This document shows positions 7,088-13,508 of a stretch of 26,709 nucleotides of DNA, one piece after another; the first letter of the stretch is position 1; the number at the start of each line of letters is the position of its first letter. This DNA comes from an uncultured Clostridia bacterium. Its GTDB lineage: Bacteria > Bacillota_A > Clostridia > Oscillospirales > Acutalibacteraceae. The position numbers and the translations under genes are program-made. The stretch covers positions 1 through 26,709 of the forward strand of contig CALWIE010000093.1 in assembly GCA_944380625.1 (NCBI GenBank), given 5' to 3'. The notes under the pieces are model-generated. The model ran no database searches. It was not told the origin of the DNA and saw nothing but the letters and a program-made list of their open reading frames with translations.

Positions 7088-7209
7088 GTCCTACGCAAAC
7101 TTACGGCGAGTAGGAAACTAGCGTTTTACAGAAAAAGCAAAAGCCGCGCCACCGCTTTATCCAATCGCAGTAGAGAGCGAGGGGAACGAGCGATTACGCG
7201 ACTCGTCCC
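7088..7209 (+). repeat. Core repeat copy R5 (third of array)
   Basis: Starts 155 bases after R4. Its 3' half switches to the CCGCTTTATCCAATC variant seen in R2, so the array mixes two subtypes. Confidence 0.82.
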
Positions 7210-7244
7210 GGCCGGGCACGGCCCGGTGCGTGGCCGCACAGGAC
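7205..7244. repeat. Head-to-head hairpin pair
   Basis: GTCCC, GGCCG-GGCA-CGGCC, CG, GTGCG-TGGC-CGCAC, AGGAC. This is the reverse complement of the pair at 2515-2554, differing at one loop base. Confidence 0.78.
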
Positions 7245-7389
7245 AAGCCGCGCTTGGGGCCGCTCGCTGGCGCTCGGGCTGTGTGAGTAGTACCCTCGCG
7301 TTCGCGGCGGGTGACCCCGCTGGACAATTCGCGCTGCGGGGCGGCGGCTTAGCGCCGCGCCTGCGCAAGTCGCAAGCTCGCGTTCGCGG
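7245..7389 (+). repeat. Two diverged T modules around a hairpin
   Basis: 7245-7306 shares CCGCTCGCT and GCGCTCGGGCTGTGT with the 60-bp T module. 7326-7389 shares GTCGCAAG and GCGTTCGCG. Between them is GCGGG-TGAC-CCCGC + TGGAC (7307-7325). Confidence 0.65.
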
Positions 7390-7430
7390 TTGGTAACTTG
7401 CCTGCCCTTGCTCTTGCTCTTGCCCTTTGA

Positions 7431-7515
7431 GGGGGTATGGGGGGATACTTCCCCCTAAAGGGGGGCTTGGGGGGAATTTTCCCCTCAGGGGGTCCAAGGG
7501 GGCAACGCCCCCTTG
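7431..7515. repeat. G-run cluster and perfect 9-bp hairpin
   Basis: Four runs of 5-6 G (7431-7435, 7439-7444, 7460-7465, 7469-7474) alternate with C runs. CAAGGGGGC / AAC / GCCCCCTTG (7495-7515) is a perfect hairpin followed by A6 on the plus strand, not a T-tract. It can fold as hairpins or as a G-quadruplex. Confidence 0.6.
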
Positions 7516-7531
7516 AAAAAAGCCTTGGCGG

Positions 7532-7580
7532 GTGCGTGACCGCACAGGACAAGCCGCCTTCTTGCCTTTGGCAAGGGCGG
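7532..7580. repeat. Hairpin with AGGAC flank plus H1
   Basis: GTGCG-TGAC-CGCAC then AGGAC (7532-7550), followed by H1 at 7554-7580. This is the same order as at 6725-6773 with a different stem. Confidence 0.7.
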
Positions 7581-7584
7581 GGTC

Positions 7585-7690
7585 GTCCTCCGCAAACTTG
7601 CGGCGAGTAGGAAACTAGCGTTTTACAGAAAAATAAAAACCGCGCCGCAGCGCTGACCACCCACTGTAGAGAGCGAGCGAAACGAGCGGT
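7585..7690 (+). repeat. Core repeat copy R6
   Basis: Starts GTCC with the CCGCA-AACT-TGCGG hairpin and follows R3 closely up to CTGTAGAGAGCGAGC. It ends in GTGCTGG...CCAGCAC inverted repeats (7690-7720) instead of the usual GTCC hairpin. Confidence 0.8.
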
Positions 7691-7769
7691 GCTGGTGCCC
7701 GGTGGGCACCGTCCAGCACCGACCGAGCCGGCAGGCGAGACCGGCGCGTCGTGCCAGGGGTGCAACCCC

Positions 7770-7834
7770 CGCGCCACCGCTTTAACCACCCACTGTAGAG
7801 AGCGAGTGGAACGAGCGATGGCGCGACTAGTCCC
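7770..7834 (+). repeat. Partial core copy R7
   Basis: Only the 3' half is present: CGCGCCACCGCTTTAACC, CACTGTAGAGAGCGAGTGG and GCGCGACTAGTCCC. It runs into the hairpin triplet. Confidence 0.72.
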
Positions 7835-7902
7835 GGCCGGCCACGGCCCGCGACTTGTCCCGCGCGGCCACGCGCCGCGACTCGTCCAGCGGGGCCACCT
7901 GC
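7830..7902 (+). repeat. Three GTCC hairpins in exact 27-bp tandem
   Basis: Stems start at 7835, 7862 and 7889. They read GGCCG-GCCA-CGGCC, GCGCG-GCCA-CGCGC and GCGGG-GCCA-CCTGC (one G-T pair), joined by CGCGACTYGTCC spacers. Loop and spacers are constant while stems change in step. The last copy ends 7 bases from the sugar kinase stop. Confidence 0.82.
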
Positions 7903-7909
7903 CGGGCGA

Positions 7910-8881
7910 TTAGTGGAGAAGGGGGATGGTTTTGCGGCAGGCCTCAATGGCAGCCGTTTCGGGAAGGGCGGGGATGGCGCCGGTCTTGGTGGCGCACACA
8001 GCGCCGGCGGCGTTGGCAAAGTCCACAAAGTCCGCCAGCTCCTCCTGGGAGAGCTGGGCGGGCCGCTTGCCCGAGAGGACAATCTTGGCAAGCAGCGCCC
8101 CAAAGAAGCTGTCGCCGGAGCCGGTGGTGTCCTTCACCTGGGTGTCGTAGGTGGGCTTTTCCAGGGTGTTGCCCGGGGTGTAGGCCCGGCAGCCCTTGGG
8201 GCCCATGGTCACCACCACCAGGGAGACTCCCTGTTCCAGCAGGGCCCAAGCCCCCTGCTCCACCCGGTCCTTGCCGGTGAGCAGGCTCAGCTCCTCGTCG
8301 GAGACCTTCATGATGTCCGCCTTGGGGATGAGGCTCTGCATGCGGCGCACGCCCTCCTCCTCCCGGCCCTTCCACAGGGGGGGACGCCAGTTAGGGTCAT
8401 AGGCGGTGATCTTCCCCTGTTTCCGGGCGTAGTCCACCAGCTGTTCCACCGCCGAGCGGGAGGGCTCCGCCGTCATCAGCAGAGAGCCAAAGCACAGCAG
8501 CTTGCAGCTGTCGATGAGGGAAAGGTCCACGTCCGCAAAGGAGAGGCGGGTGTCCGCGCCAGGGTTTCGGTAAAAGCTGAAATCCCGGTCCCCCTGGTCG
8601 TTGAGCTGCACGAAGGCCAGGGTGGTGGCGTAGTCCGGGTCCTGGGAGAGGCCCTGGATTTCCACGCCGCAGTCCCGCAGGGTGGAAACCAGGAAGTTTC
8701 CAAACATATCCTGGCCCACGCGGCCTAAAAACCCGGCGGAGACGCCGGCCCGCTTGGCCTGCACCGCCACGTTGGCGGGGGCGCCGCCGGGGTTGCGGGC
8801 AAAGAGCAGCCTGCCGTCCTCTGTGGTGCCCACAGGTGTAAAGTCGATCAAAAGCTCGCCCATGGATACTATGTCTGCCAT
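7910..8881 (-). CDS. PfkB-family sugar kinase, probably fructokinase
   Basis: A 323-residue protein of the ribokinase/PfkB family. It shows NPGGAPANVAV (substrate-side glycines), GRVGQDMFG, DPNWRP, KVSDEE, and the C-terminal signature DTTGSGDSFFG with the catalytic Asp. It phosphorylates a sugar with ATP in the cytoplasm; the fructokinase call rests on overall resemblance and is not proven. The ATG at 8881 (MADIVSMGELL) is preferred because AAAGGCGG lies 7 bases upstream. An upstream start at 8923 would lie on the -10 box of its own promoter. Stop TAA lies at the border of the repeat block. Monocistronic by position. Confidence 0.87.
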   Translation of the reverse strand: MADIVSMGELLIDFTPVGTTEDGRLLFARNPGGAPANVAVQAKRAGVSAGFLGRVGQDMFGNFLVSTLRDCGVEIQGLSQDPDYATTLAFVQLNDQGDRDFSFYRNPGADTRLSFADVDLSLIDSCKLLCFGSLLMTAEPSRSAVEQLVDYARKQGKITAYDPNWRPPLWKGREEEGVRRMQSLIPKADIMKVSDEELSLLTGKDRVEQGAWALLEQGVSLVVVTMGPKGCRAYTPGNTLEKPTYDTQVKDTTGSGDSFFGALLAKIVLSGKRPAQLSQEELADFVDFANAAGAVCATKTGAIPALPETAAIEACRKTIPLLH

Positions 8882-8921
8882 GCTGAAACCGCCTTTCGGA
8901 GAGAAATCTTTTCTAACTATC

Positions 8922-8950
8922 ATGATACCTGTTTTTGCCCCCTTTGTAAA
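8922..8950 (-). promoter_or_regulatory. Sigma-A promoter of the sugar kinase
   Basis: On the minus strand: TTTACA, 17 bases, TATCAT. The -10 sits in the palindrome TATCATGATA, a possible operator. Confidence 0.6.
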
Positions 8951-9014
8951 CGGGGATTTGCCCCCTTTTTGGAAAAATCCCGGGGGGTGGTCCCAAAGGG
9001 CGCCGGGGTAAAAG

Positions 9015-9041
9015 AAAAAAGGCGCGGTGACGCGCCTTTTT
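9015..9041 (-). terminator. Terminator of the lectin/tail genes
   Basis: GGCGCG (9021-9026), GTGA loop, CGCGCC (9031-9036), flanked by A6 and T5, so on the minus strand the stem is followed by T6. It lies just 3' of the tail stop codon. Confidence 0.88.
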
Positions 9042-9044
9042 CAC

Positions 9045-9347
9045 TTACTTTTTCGCCTTGCTCTTGGCAGGGGCCTTTTTTGGGGTCTCGGTCAGGGCCT
9101 TGGGAGCCTCTTCCTGCTTTTTCAAAGCCTTGGGGGCTTCCTCCTGCTTTTTCAGGGTCTTGGCGGGCTCCGCCTTGAGGGCGGCCTCAGGGGCAGCCTT
9201 CTTCTCCGCGGCCTTTCGGGGGGCGCGCTTGGGGGCGGGCTTTTCCTCCTGGGCAGGGGCCTTCTCCTCGGCCTTGGGGGCCTTCTTGGAGGCGGGCTTG
9301 CGCACGGTCCGGGTGGAGGTCTTGGCGGCGGCGGAAACCAGCTTCAA
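9045..9347 (-). pseudogene. Lys/Ala/Pro-rich tail, in frame with the lectin after a TAG
   Basis: A 100-residue frame, almost all Lys, Ala, Pro and Glu, with a duplicated KKQEEAPKAL and an AKSKAKK end, resembling histone H1-type or other nucleic-acid-binding basic tails. It follows the lectin frame after one TAG and is in the same reading frame. Its opening ELKLV lines up with the QLWKLV of the preceding lectin repeat, so it is the natural C-terminus of that protein. Independent start would need the TTG at 9347 with GAGGG about 7 bases before it. It could be a nonsense-severed fragment, a readthrough product or a reinitiated small protein. Confidence 0.6.
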
Positions 9348-9350
9348 CTC

Positions 9351-9767
9351 CTAGCCCTCGCCGTCCACATCCTCCCAGATCTGGGCGGGAGCGCCGTCTT
9401 CGTCGCTCATGTCCACAATGTCCAGGGCCTTGCCGGACATGACGTTGATGATCTTCTTATAGGTGGAGCTCACGGTCACCAGCTTCCACAGCTGGCTCTC
9501 GCCGTCCACGTCCTCCCAGGTCTGGGCCCAGGTGCCGTTGGCGGTGCCGTTCTTCATCACGTCCAGCACCTTGCCGGAGGCCTTGTTGAACAGCTTGACG
9601 TTCTCGCCGGTTTCCACGGCGGTCCAGAGCTGGGCGTCGCTCTTAACGGGTTCGGCCTGTTCCACCACGAGGCCGTTGTCCAGGCCCGTGGCCTGCAGAG
9701 CCTTGCGGCTTCTGCGGTTGACGATCATAAATTCCGCTGCTTTTTTTCCAGCCATCTGTAGAAACAT
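9351..9767 (-). CDS. Ricin-type beta-trefoil (RICIN) lectin-like protein, ended by TAG
   Basis: A 138-residue protein with repeated beta-trefoil units: AQLWTAV, NKASGKVLDV, AQTWEDVDGESQLWKLV, SGKALDIVD, AQIWEDVDGEG. QxW-type motifs and the SGKxLDV pattern are typical of RICIN domains, which bind sugars. There is no signal peptide, so it would stay in the cytoplasm. Starts at 9767 (MFLQ) and 9755 (MAGKK) are both possible; the first has GAGG at 5 bases, the second AAGGA at about 11. The last unit stops at TAG where the preceding unit has Gln (CAG), one base change away, and coding resemblance goes on into the basic tail. Confidence 0.75.
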   Translation of the reverse strand: MFLQMAGKKAAEFMIVNRRSRKALQATGLDNGLVVEQAEPVKSDAQLWTAVETGENVKLFNKASGKVLDVMKNGTANGTWAQTWEDVDGESQLWKLVTVSSTYKKIINVMSGKALDIVDMSDEDGAPAQIWEDVDGEG

Positions 9768-9815
9768 CCTTTCCTCTTTTACCTAAAAATAGTATACAAT
9801 CAGCTTGTCATGTGC

Positions 9816-9844
9816 ATTATAATCTTTTCCCGCGCTCCTGTCAA
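9816..9844 (-). promoter_or_regulatory. Consensus sigma-A promoter of the lectin gene
   Basis: On the minus strand: TTGACA, exactly 17 bases, TATAAT, followed about 49 bases later by the start codon. A full consensus suggests strong expression. Confidence 0.88.
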
Positions 9845-9993
9845 ATCCGTGAAACCCGCGAAAAACCTGGTTTTTTCAGGATTTTCCAGCTTTTTGACGC
9901 TGTATTTTGGCTATAATTGGGCAGGGATGGGAAGGGGACTCCCCGGAAATTGTGGAAAAGCGGAAATTTTATGGAAAACTCCCCCTGGGGCGC

Positions 9994-10022
9994 TTGGAAA
10001 GAAAGGGCCTATGGTGTATACT
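9994..10022 (+). promoter_or_regulatory. Sigma-A promoter of the P-type ATPase
   Basis: TTGGAA, 17 bases, TATACT. The ~95-base leader holds an A7C-GT-GT7 inverted repeat (10042-10059), a possible operator. The rest of the 9768-10122 gap shows a CCTG/CAGG hairpin with a T6 loop (near 9867-9882) and nothing else recognised. Confidence 0.6.
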
Positions 10023-10122
10023 GAGGGGGAACGGTTTCTGCAAAAAAACGTGTTTTTTTCAAAATATCCATGGGATTTTAACACGCTGTAAAACGGGCAG
10101 CGTCCCGAAAGGAGGAGATCCC

Positions 10123-12582
10123 TTGCCCTCTAGGAAAGTACAAAGCCAGCCCGCCCCGGCCCCCAGAAAGCGCGCCCCGGCGGAGCGTTACCACCCCGAC
10201 CCCCAAAAGGGCCTGAGCCAGGAGCAGGTGCTCCAGCGGGTCCGCCAGGGCCTGCACAACGGTTCCGGCGGCATCAAGACCAAAAGCGAAGGGCAGATCA
10301 TCCGGGAGAACGTGCTCACCTTTTTCAACATTTTGAACTTCGCCCTGGCCGCCGCCGTGATCTTGGTGGGCTCCTTCCGCAGCGCGGTGTTTTTAGGGGT
10401 CATTTTCGCCAATATCTTCATCGGCTCCTTCCAGAGCATCCGGGCCAAGCGCACCCTGGACAAGCTCTCCATTGTCTCCGCCCCCAAAGCGGTGGTGCTG
10501 CGGGAGGGGGAGCGGCGGGAGATCCCTGTGGAGCAGGTGGTCTTAGACGACGTTTTGGCCCTTTCCGCCGGCAACCAGATCTGCGCCGACAGCGTGGTGG
10601 CCGCCGGGGAGTGCGAGGTAAACGAGTCCCTCATCACCGGGGAGTCGGACCCCATCTTAAAGCGGGTGGGGGACAGCCTTCTCTCCGGCAGCTTTGTGGT
10701 CAGCGGCAACGCCTGCGCCCAGGTGGAGCACGTGGGGTCGGACAACTACGCCCAGAAGATCGCCGGGGACGCCAAGTACATCAAGCAGCGCAACTCGGAG
10801 ATTATGGACTCCATCGACGGGATTGTGAAAATCGTGGGCTTTGGCATTCTGCCCATTGGGGCCCTGCTGTTCTGGAAGCAGTTTTTCGTCTTGGAGGACA
10901 CCCTGCAAAACTCTGTGGTGAGCACCGCCGCCGCCATGGTGGGCATGATCCCCGAGGGCCTGGTGCTTCTGGTGAGCGTGTGCTTTGCCGTCAGCGTGGT
11001 GAAGCTCTCCGCCCGGAAGACCTTGGTGCGGGACCTGTACTGTGTGGAGACCCTGGCCCGGGTGGATACCCTGTGCCTGGATAAGACCGGCACCATCACC
11101 GAGGGCTCCATGCAGGTGGACGAGCTGGTCCCCTTTGGGGACGTGACCCAAGAGGCCATGGGAGCTGCCCTGGGCGCCCTGGTGTCCTGCCTGCAGGACG
11201 ACAACCCCACCTCCCTGGCCATTGAGGAGCGCTTCCCCGAGAAGAGCCCCTGGCAGCCCTCCACCCTGGTGCCCTTCTCCTCCGCCCGGAAGTGGAGCGG
11301 CGCCTTCTTCCCGGGCCGGGGGGCCTATGTGACGGGCGCCGGGGAGTTCATCCTGGGGGAGGGCTTTTCCCAGATCAAAGACCAGGTGGAGGGGTACTCC
11401 CGGCAGGGGCAGCGGGTGCTGCTGCTGGTCCGCAGCCCGGAAGACTTTTCCGGCCAGGAGCTTCCCGGCAGCCTGGAGCCCATGGGCCTGGTGCTCCTCA
11501 GCGACAAGATCCGCCGGGAGGCCCCCCGCACCCTGCGGTACTTTGCCGACCAGGGGGTGGACCTGAAGGTGATCTCCGGGGACAACGCCGTCACCGTGGC
11601 CAATATCGCCCGGAAGGCGGGCCTGGAGGGCGCGGACAAGTATGTGGACGCCACCACCCTGAAGACGGAGGAGGACATCCGCCGGGCGGCAGGGGAATAC
11701 GCGGTGTTCGGCCGGGTGACCCCCCAGCAGAAGCTGGCCCTGGTGAAGGCCCTGAAGGCCCAGGGCCGCACCGTGGCCATGACCGGCGACGGCGTCAACG
11801 ACGTGCTGGCCCTGAAGGAGGCCGACTGCTCCATCGCCATGGCTTCGGGCAGCGACGCGGCCCGCACCGTCTCCAGCCTGGTGCTGCTGGATTCCAACTT
11901 CGCCTCCATGCCCGTGGTGGTCCAGGAGGGGCGGCGGTCCATCAACAACCTCCAGCGCTCTAGCACCCTGTTCCTCTCCAAGACCATCTTCTCGGCGCTG
12001 ATCGCCGTGCTGTTCATCTTCATCAACTACAGCTATCCCTTCCAGCCGGTGCAGCAGACCCTGATCTCCACCCTGACCATCGGCACCCCCTCCTTCATCC
12101 TGGCCCTGGAGCCCAACAGGGACCGGCTGCGGGGGACGTTTATCTTAAACGTCATCCGGCAGAGCATCCCCGCCGCCCTGACCATGGCTATGAACATTGT
12201 GCTGCTGTGCGCCCTCTCCGAGCCCTTGGGCCTCTCCCACGCGGACATGTCCACCCTGGCGGTGATCCTCACCAGCCTGACAGGCTTCATCATGCTGTTC
12301 AAGGTGAGTGCCCCCTTCAACGGCCTGCGGGGCGCTCTGTTCGGGGTGCTGCTGGCAGCCTTCGTGGGAGCCTCCCTGTTTTTGAGCGACTTCTTCGCCC
12401 TTTCCGCCCTGACCCTGCCCATGCTCATTGCCCTGGCGCCCATGCTGCTGTTCTCCATTGCCCTGATGCTGGCCCTGACCCACCTGGTGGACCATGTGAT
12501 CGCCAACCGGCAGAGCCCGGTGTACCCCAAAAAGCTGTGGAAAAAGAAAAAGCCCGCCGGTTCCCGCCACAGCGCCCGGTGA
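10123..12582 (+). CDS. P-type cation-transporting ATPase (P2-like, CtpE/calcium-pump-like)
   Basis: An 819-residue membrane pump starting at TTG with AAGGAGGAG 5 bases upstream. In order: basic N-terminus, helices M1-M2 (about 65-105), actuator domain with TGES, M3-M4 with MIPEGL, phosphorylation motif DKTGTIT (Asp320), nucleotide domain, TGDGVNDVLALKEADCSIAM hinge, and six C-terminal helices. PEGL in M4 places it with P2-type pumps (calcium, magnesium or mono/divalent cations). M6 reads TIGTPSFILALEP, unlike classical SERCA-type M6, and recalls CtpE-like pumps, so calcium is a guess. The frame is open to 9907, but the promoter and ribosome site fix the start at 10123. Two small membrane-anchored proteins follow. 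Confidence 0.9.
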   Translation: MPSRKVQSQPAPAPRKRAPAERYHPDPQKGLSQEQVLQRVRQGLHNGSGGIKTKSEGQIIRENVLTFFNILNFALAAAVILVGSFRSAVFLGVIFANIFIGSFQSIRAKRTLDKLSIVSAPKAVVLREGERREIPVEQVVLDDVLALSAGNQICADSVVAAGECEVNESLITGESDPILKRVGDSLLSGSFVVSGNACAQVEHVGSDNYAQKIAGDAKYIKQRNSEIMDSIDGIVKIVGFGILPIGALLFWKQFFVLEDTLQNSVVSTAAAMVGMIPEGLVLLVSVCFAVSVVKLSARKTLVRDLYCVETLARVDTLCLDKTGTITEGSMQVDELVPFGDVTQEAMGAALGALVSCLQDDNPTSLAIEERFPEKSPWQPSTLVPFSSARKWSGAFFPGRGAYVTGAGEFILGEGFSQIKDQVEGYSRQGQRVLLLVRSPEDFSGQELPGSLEPMGLVLLSDKIRREAPRTLRYFADQGVDLKVISGDNAVTVANIARKAGLEGADKYVDATTLKTEEDIRRAAGEYAVFGRVTPQQKLALVKALKAQGRTVAMTGDGVNDVLALKEADCSIAMASGSDAARTVSSLVLLDSNFASMPVVVQEGRRSINNLQRSSTLFLSKTIFSALIAVLFIFINYSYPFQPVQQTLISTLTIGTPSFILALEPNRDRLRGTFILNVIRQSIPAALTMAMNIVLLCALSEPLGLSHADMSTLAVILTSLTGFIMLFKVSAPFNGLRGALFGVLLAAFVGASLFLSDFFALSALTLPMLIALAPMLLFSIALMLALTHLVDHVIANRQSPVYPKKLWKKKKPAGSRHSAR

Positions 12583-12619
12583 GGTTCCGGCTCCTGCCTT
12601 AAAAAATATCCTACCCCCC

Positions 12620-12648
12620 TTGTTTTTTTTGTGGAAATGTGCTACGCT
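12620..12648 (+). promoter_or_regulatory. Possible promoter of the small paralogous proteins
   Basis: TTGTTT, 17 bases, TACGCT with an extended -10 (TGC). The downstream pair could also be read through from the ATPase. Confidence 0.4.
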
Positions 12649-12703
12649 TTTCTCAGAGACACAGGGGGGATTTTCTATCCCCCGGGGAGAGGGGGAAGAC
12701 CCA

Positions 12704-13024
12704 ATGGCTCGAAAGAAGCTCCCTTGGCAACAGGTGGCCGCCGGGGCGGCCGTAACCGCGGCTGCGGCCTATCTCCTCCTGCGCCCCGCGCCGGAGCCCA
12801 CGGTGGGGCGGTTCATCACCGAGGAAGAGGTGCTGGGGCTGGTGGAGGAAAACGCCCCGGAGTCCGCGTGTCTGGAGTTCCCCCCCCTGCTGGAGGGCAG
12901 CGGGATCATCTCCCCCCTCCTGCCCATGAAAATAGAGGGGGAACTGTGCTGGCTGTCCGTCCGCCAGGGGAGCGTGGCCCTGCTGGACGGGACCCGGAAC
13001 GAAGTGCTGAAAACCTACCGGTAA
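12704..13024 (+). CDS. Small membrane-anchored protein, paralogue A
   Basis: A 106-residue protein. It has a short basic start, one hydrophobic segment (about 10-26), then a conserved outer part: ITEEEVLGLVEENAPES, EGSGII, PMKIEGELCWL. It matches the next gene in this outer part (IQEEDVLALLKENAPAES, EGSGLD, PMAYEGELYWL). The family is not recognised. The ATG has AGAGGGGGAAG upstream. Likely a single-pass protein with its C-terminus outside, co-transcribed with paralogue B (32-base gap). Confidence 0.75.
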   Translation: MARKKLPWQQVAAGAAVTAAAAYLLLRPAPEPTVGRFITEEEVLGLVEENAPESACLEFPPLLEGSGIISPLLPMKIEGELCWLSVRQGSVALLDGTRNEVLKTYR

Positions 13025-13056
13025 CAGCCGCCCAGCCTGCAAGGAGGTGCCGGCAG

Positions 13057-13455
13057 ATGGAGGAGAGAAACTCAAAAAAACCCCTGGTTATCGCCGTGGC
13101 CCTCGCGGTGGCGGTCACCGCGGCCCTCTCGGTGGGAGGGACGCTTCTGTGGCAGCGCCTCCACCCCCCTGCAGTGCCGGACTGGGTCATCCAGGAGGAG
13201 GACGTGCTGGCCCTGCTGAAGGAAAACGCCCCTGCCGAAAGCTACGGCCGCTTCGTCCACCGGAAGTCGGAGGGCAGCGGCCTGGACTCTGTCTGCTACC
13301 GGCTCCCCATGGCCTATGAGGGGGAGCTGTACTGGCTTTTTGTTTGGGGGAAGGATGAAGACGATCCTCCCCAGCTTGTTCTCTTGTGGGACGGAGAGGG
13401 CTTCCCCGACGGGGAGGGGGAGCTGGTGAAAGAGTACTACGGCGCCTCCTCCTAG
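13057..13455 (+). CDS. Small membrane-anchored protein, paralogue B
   Basis: A 132-residue protein with one N-terminal membrane helix (about 9-32) and an outer domain related to paralogue A but with a longer acidic end (WGKDEDD, GEGELVKEYY). AAGGAGG lies 9 bases before the ATG. The longer open frame upstream is antisense-free noise from paralogue A's other frame. Function unknown; the neighbouring ATPase is the only contextual hint. Ends in TAG. Confidence 0.78.
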   Translation: MEERNSKKPLVIAVALAVAVTAALSVGGTLLWQRLHPPAVPDWVIQEEDVLALLKENAPAESYGRFVHRKSEGSGLDSVCYRLPMAYEGELYWLFVWGKDEDDPPQLVLLWDGEGFPDGEGELVKEYYGASS

Positions 13456-13462
13456 AAAAGAA

Positions 13463-13499
13463 AAAGGCCTCCGGCTGGCGCCGGGGGCCTTTCTGTTTC
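13463..13499. terminator. Terminator between paralogue B and pyrE
   Basis: AAAGGCC-t-CCGGC pairs with GCCGG-g-GGCCTTT, followed by CTGTTT. The A-rich left flank lets it serve the convergent pyrE as well. Confidence 0.8.
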
Positions 13500-13508
13500 A
13501 TTTTGCGG

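Larger units (their letters stand above)
6716..7909. repeat. Central repeat mosaic (1.2 kb, gene-free)
   Basis: No credible gene was found. In order: hairpin, H1, core copies R3-R5 as a 155-bp tandem array, a head-to-head hairpin pair, a T-like module, hairpin, a second T-like module, a G-rich stretch, hairpin, H1, core R6, a hairpin-rich stretch (7690-7769), partial core R7 and a 27-bp triplet of hairpins. It sits between convergent genes (PBP and sugar kinase) and has no obvious T-tract terminator. Predicted Arg/Pro-rich frames are repeat translations. Confidence 0.88.

Noticed and set aside
6778..7209. CRISPR array
   Set aside because: The repeat period is 155 bases with nearly identical content throughout and no unique spacers, and no cas genes are nearby.
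6716..7909. Insertion sequence remnants
   Set aside because: No transposase-like frame is present; the block is fully made of short structured repeats.
9351..9353. TAG as a pyrrolysine codon
   Set aside because: TAG is used as an ordinary stop at 4221-4223 and 13453-13455, no pyl genes are visible, and lectins have no known need for pyrrolysine.
10023..10122. Magnesium-type riboswitch before the P-type ATPase
   Set aside because: The leader is only ~95 bases and lacks the multi-helix layout of an M-box.
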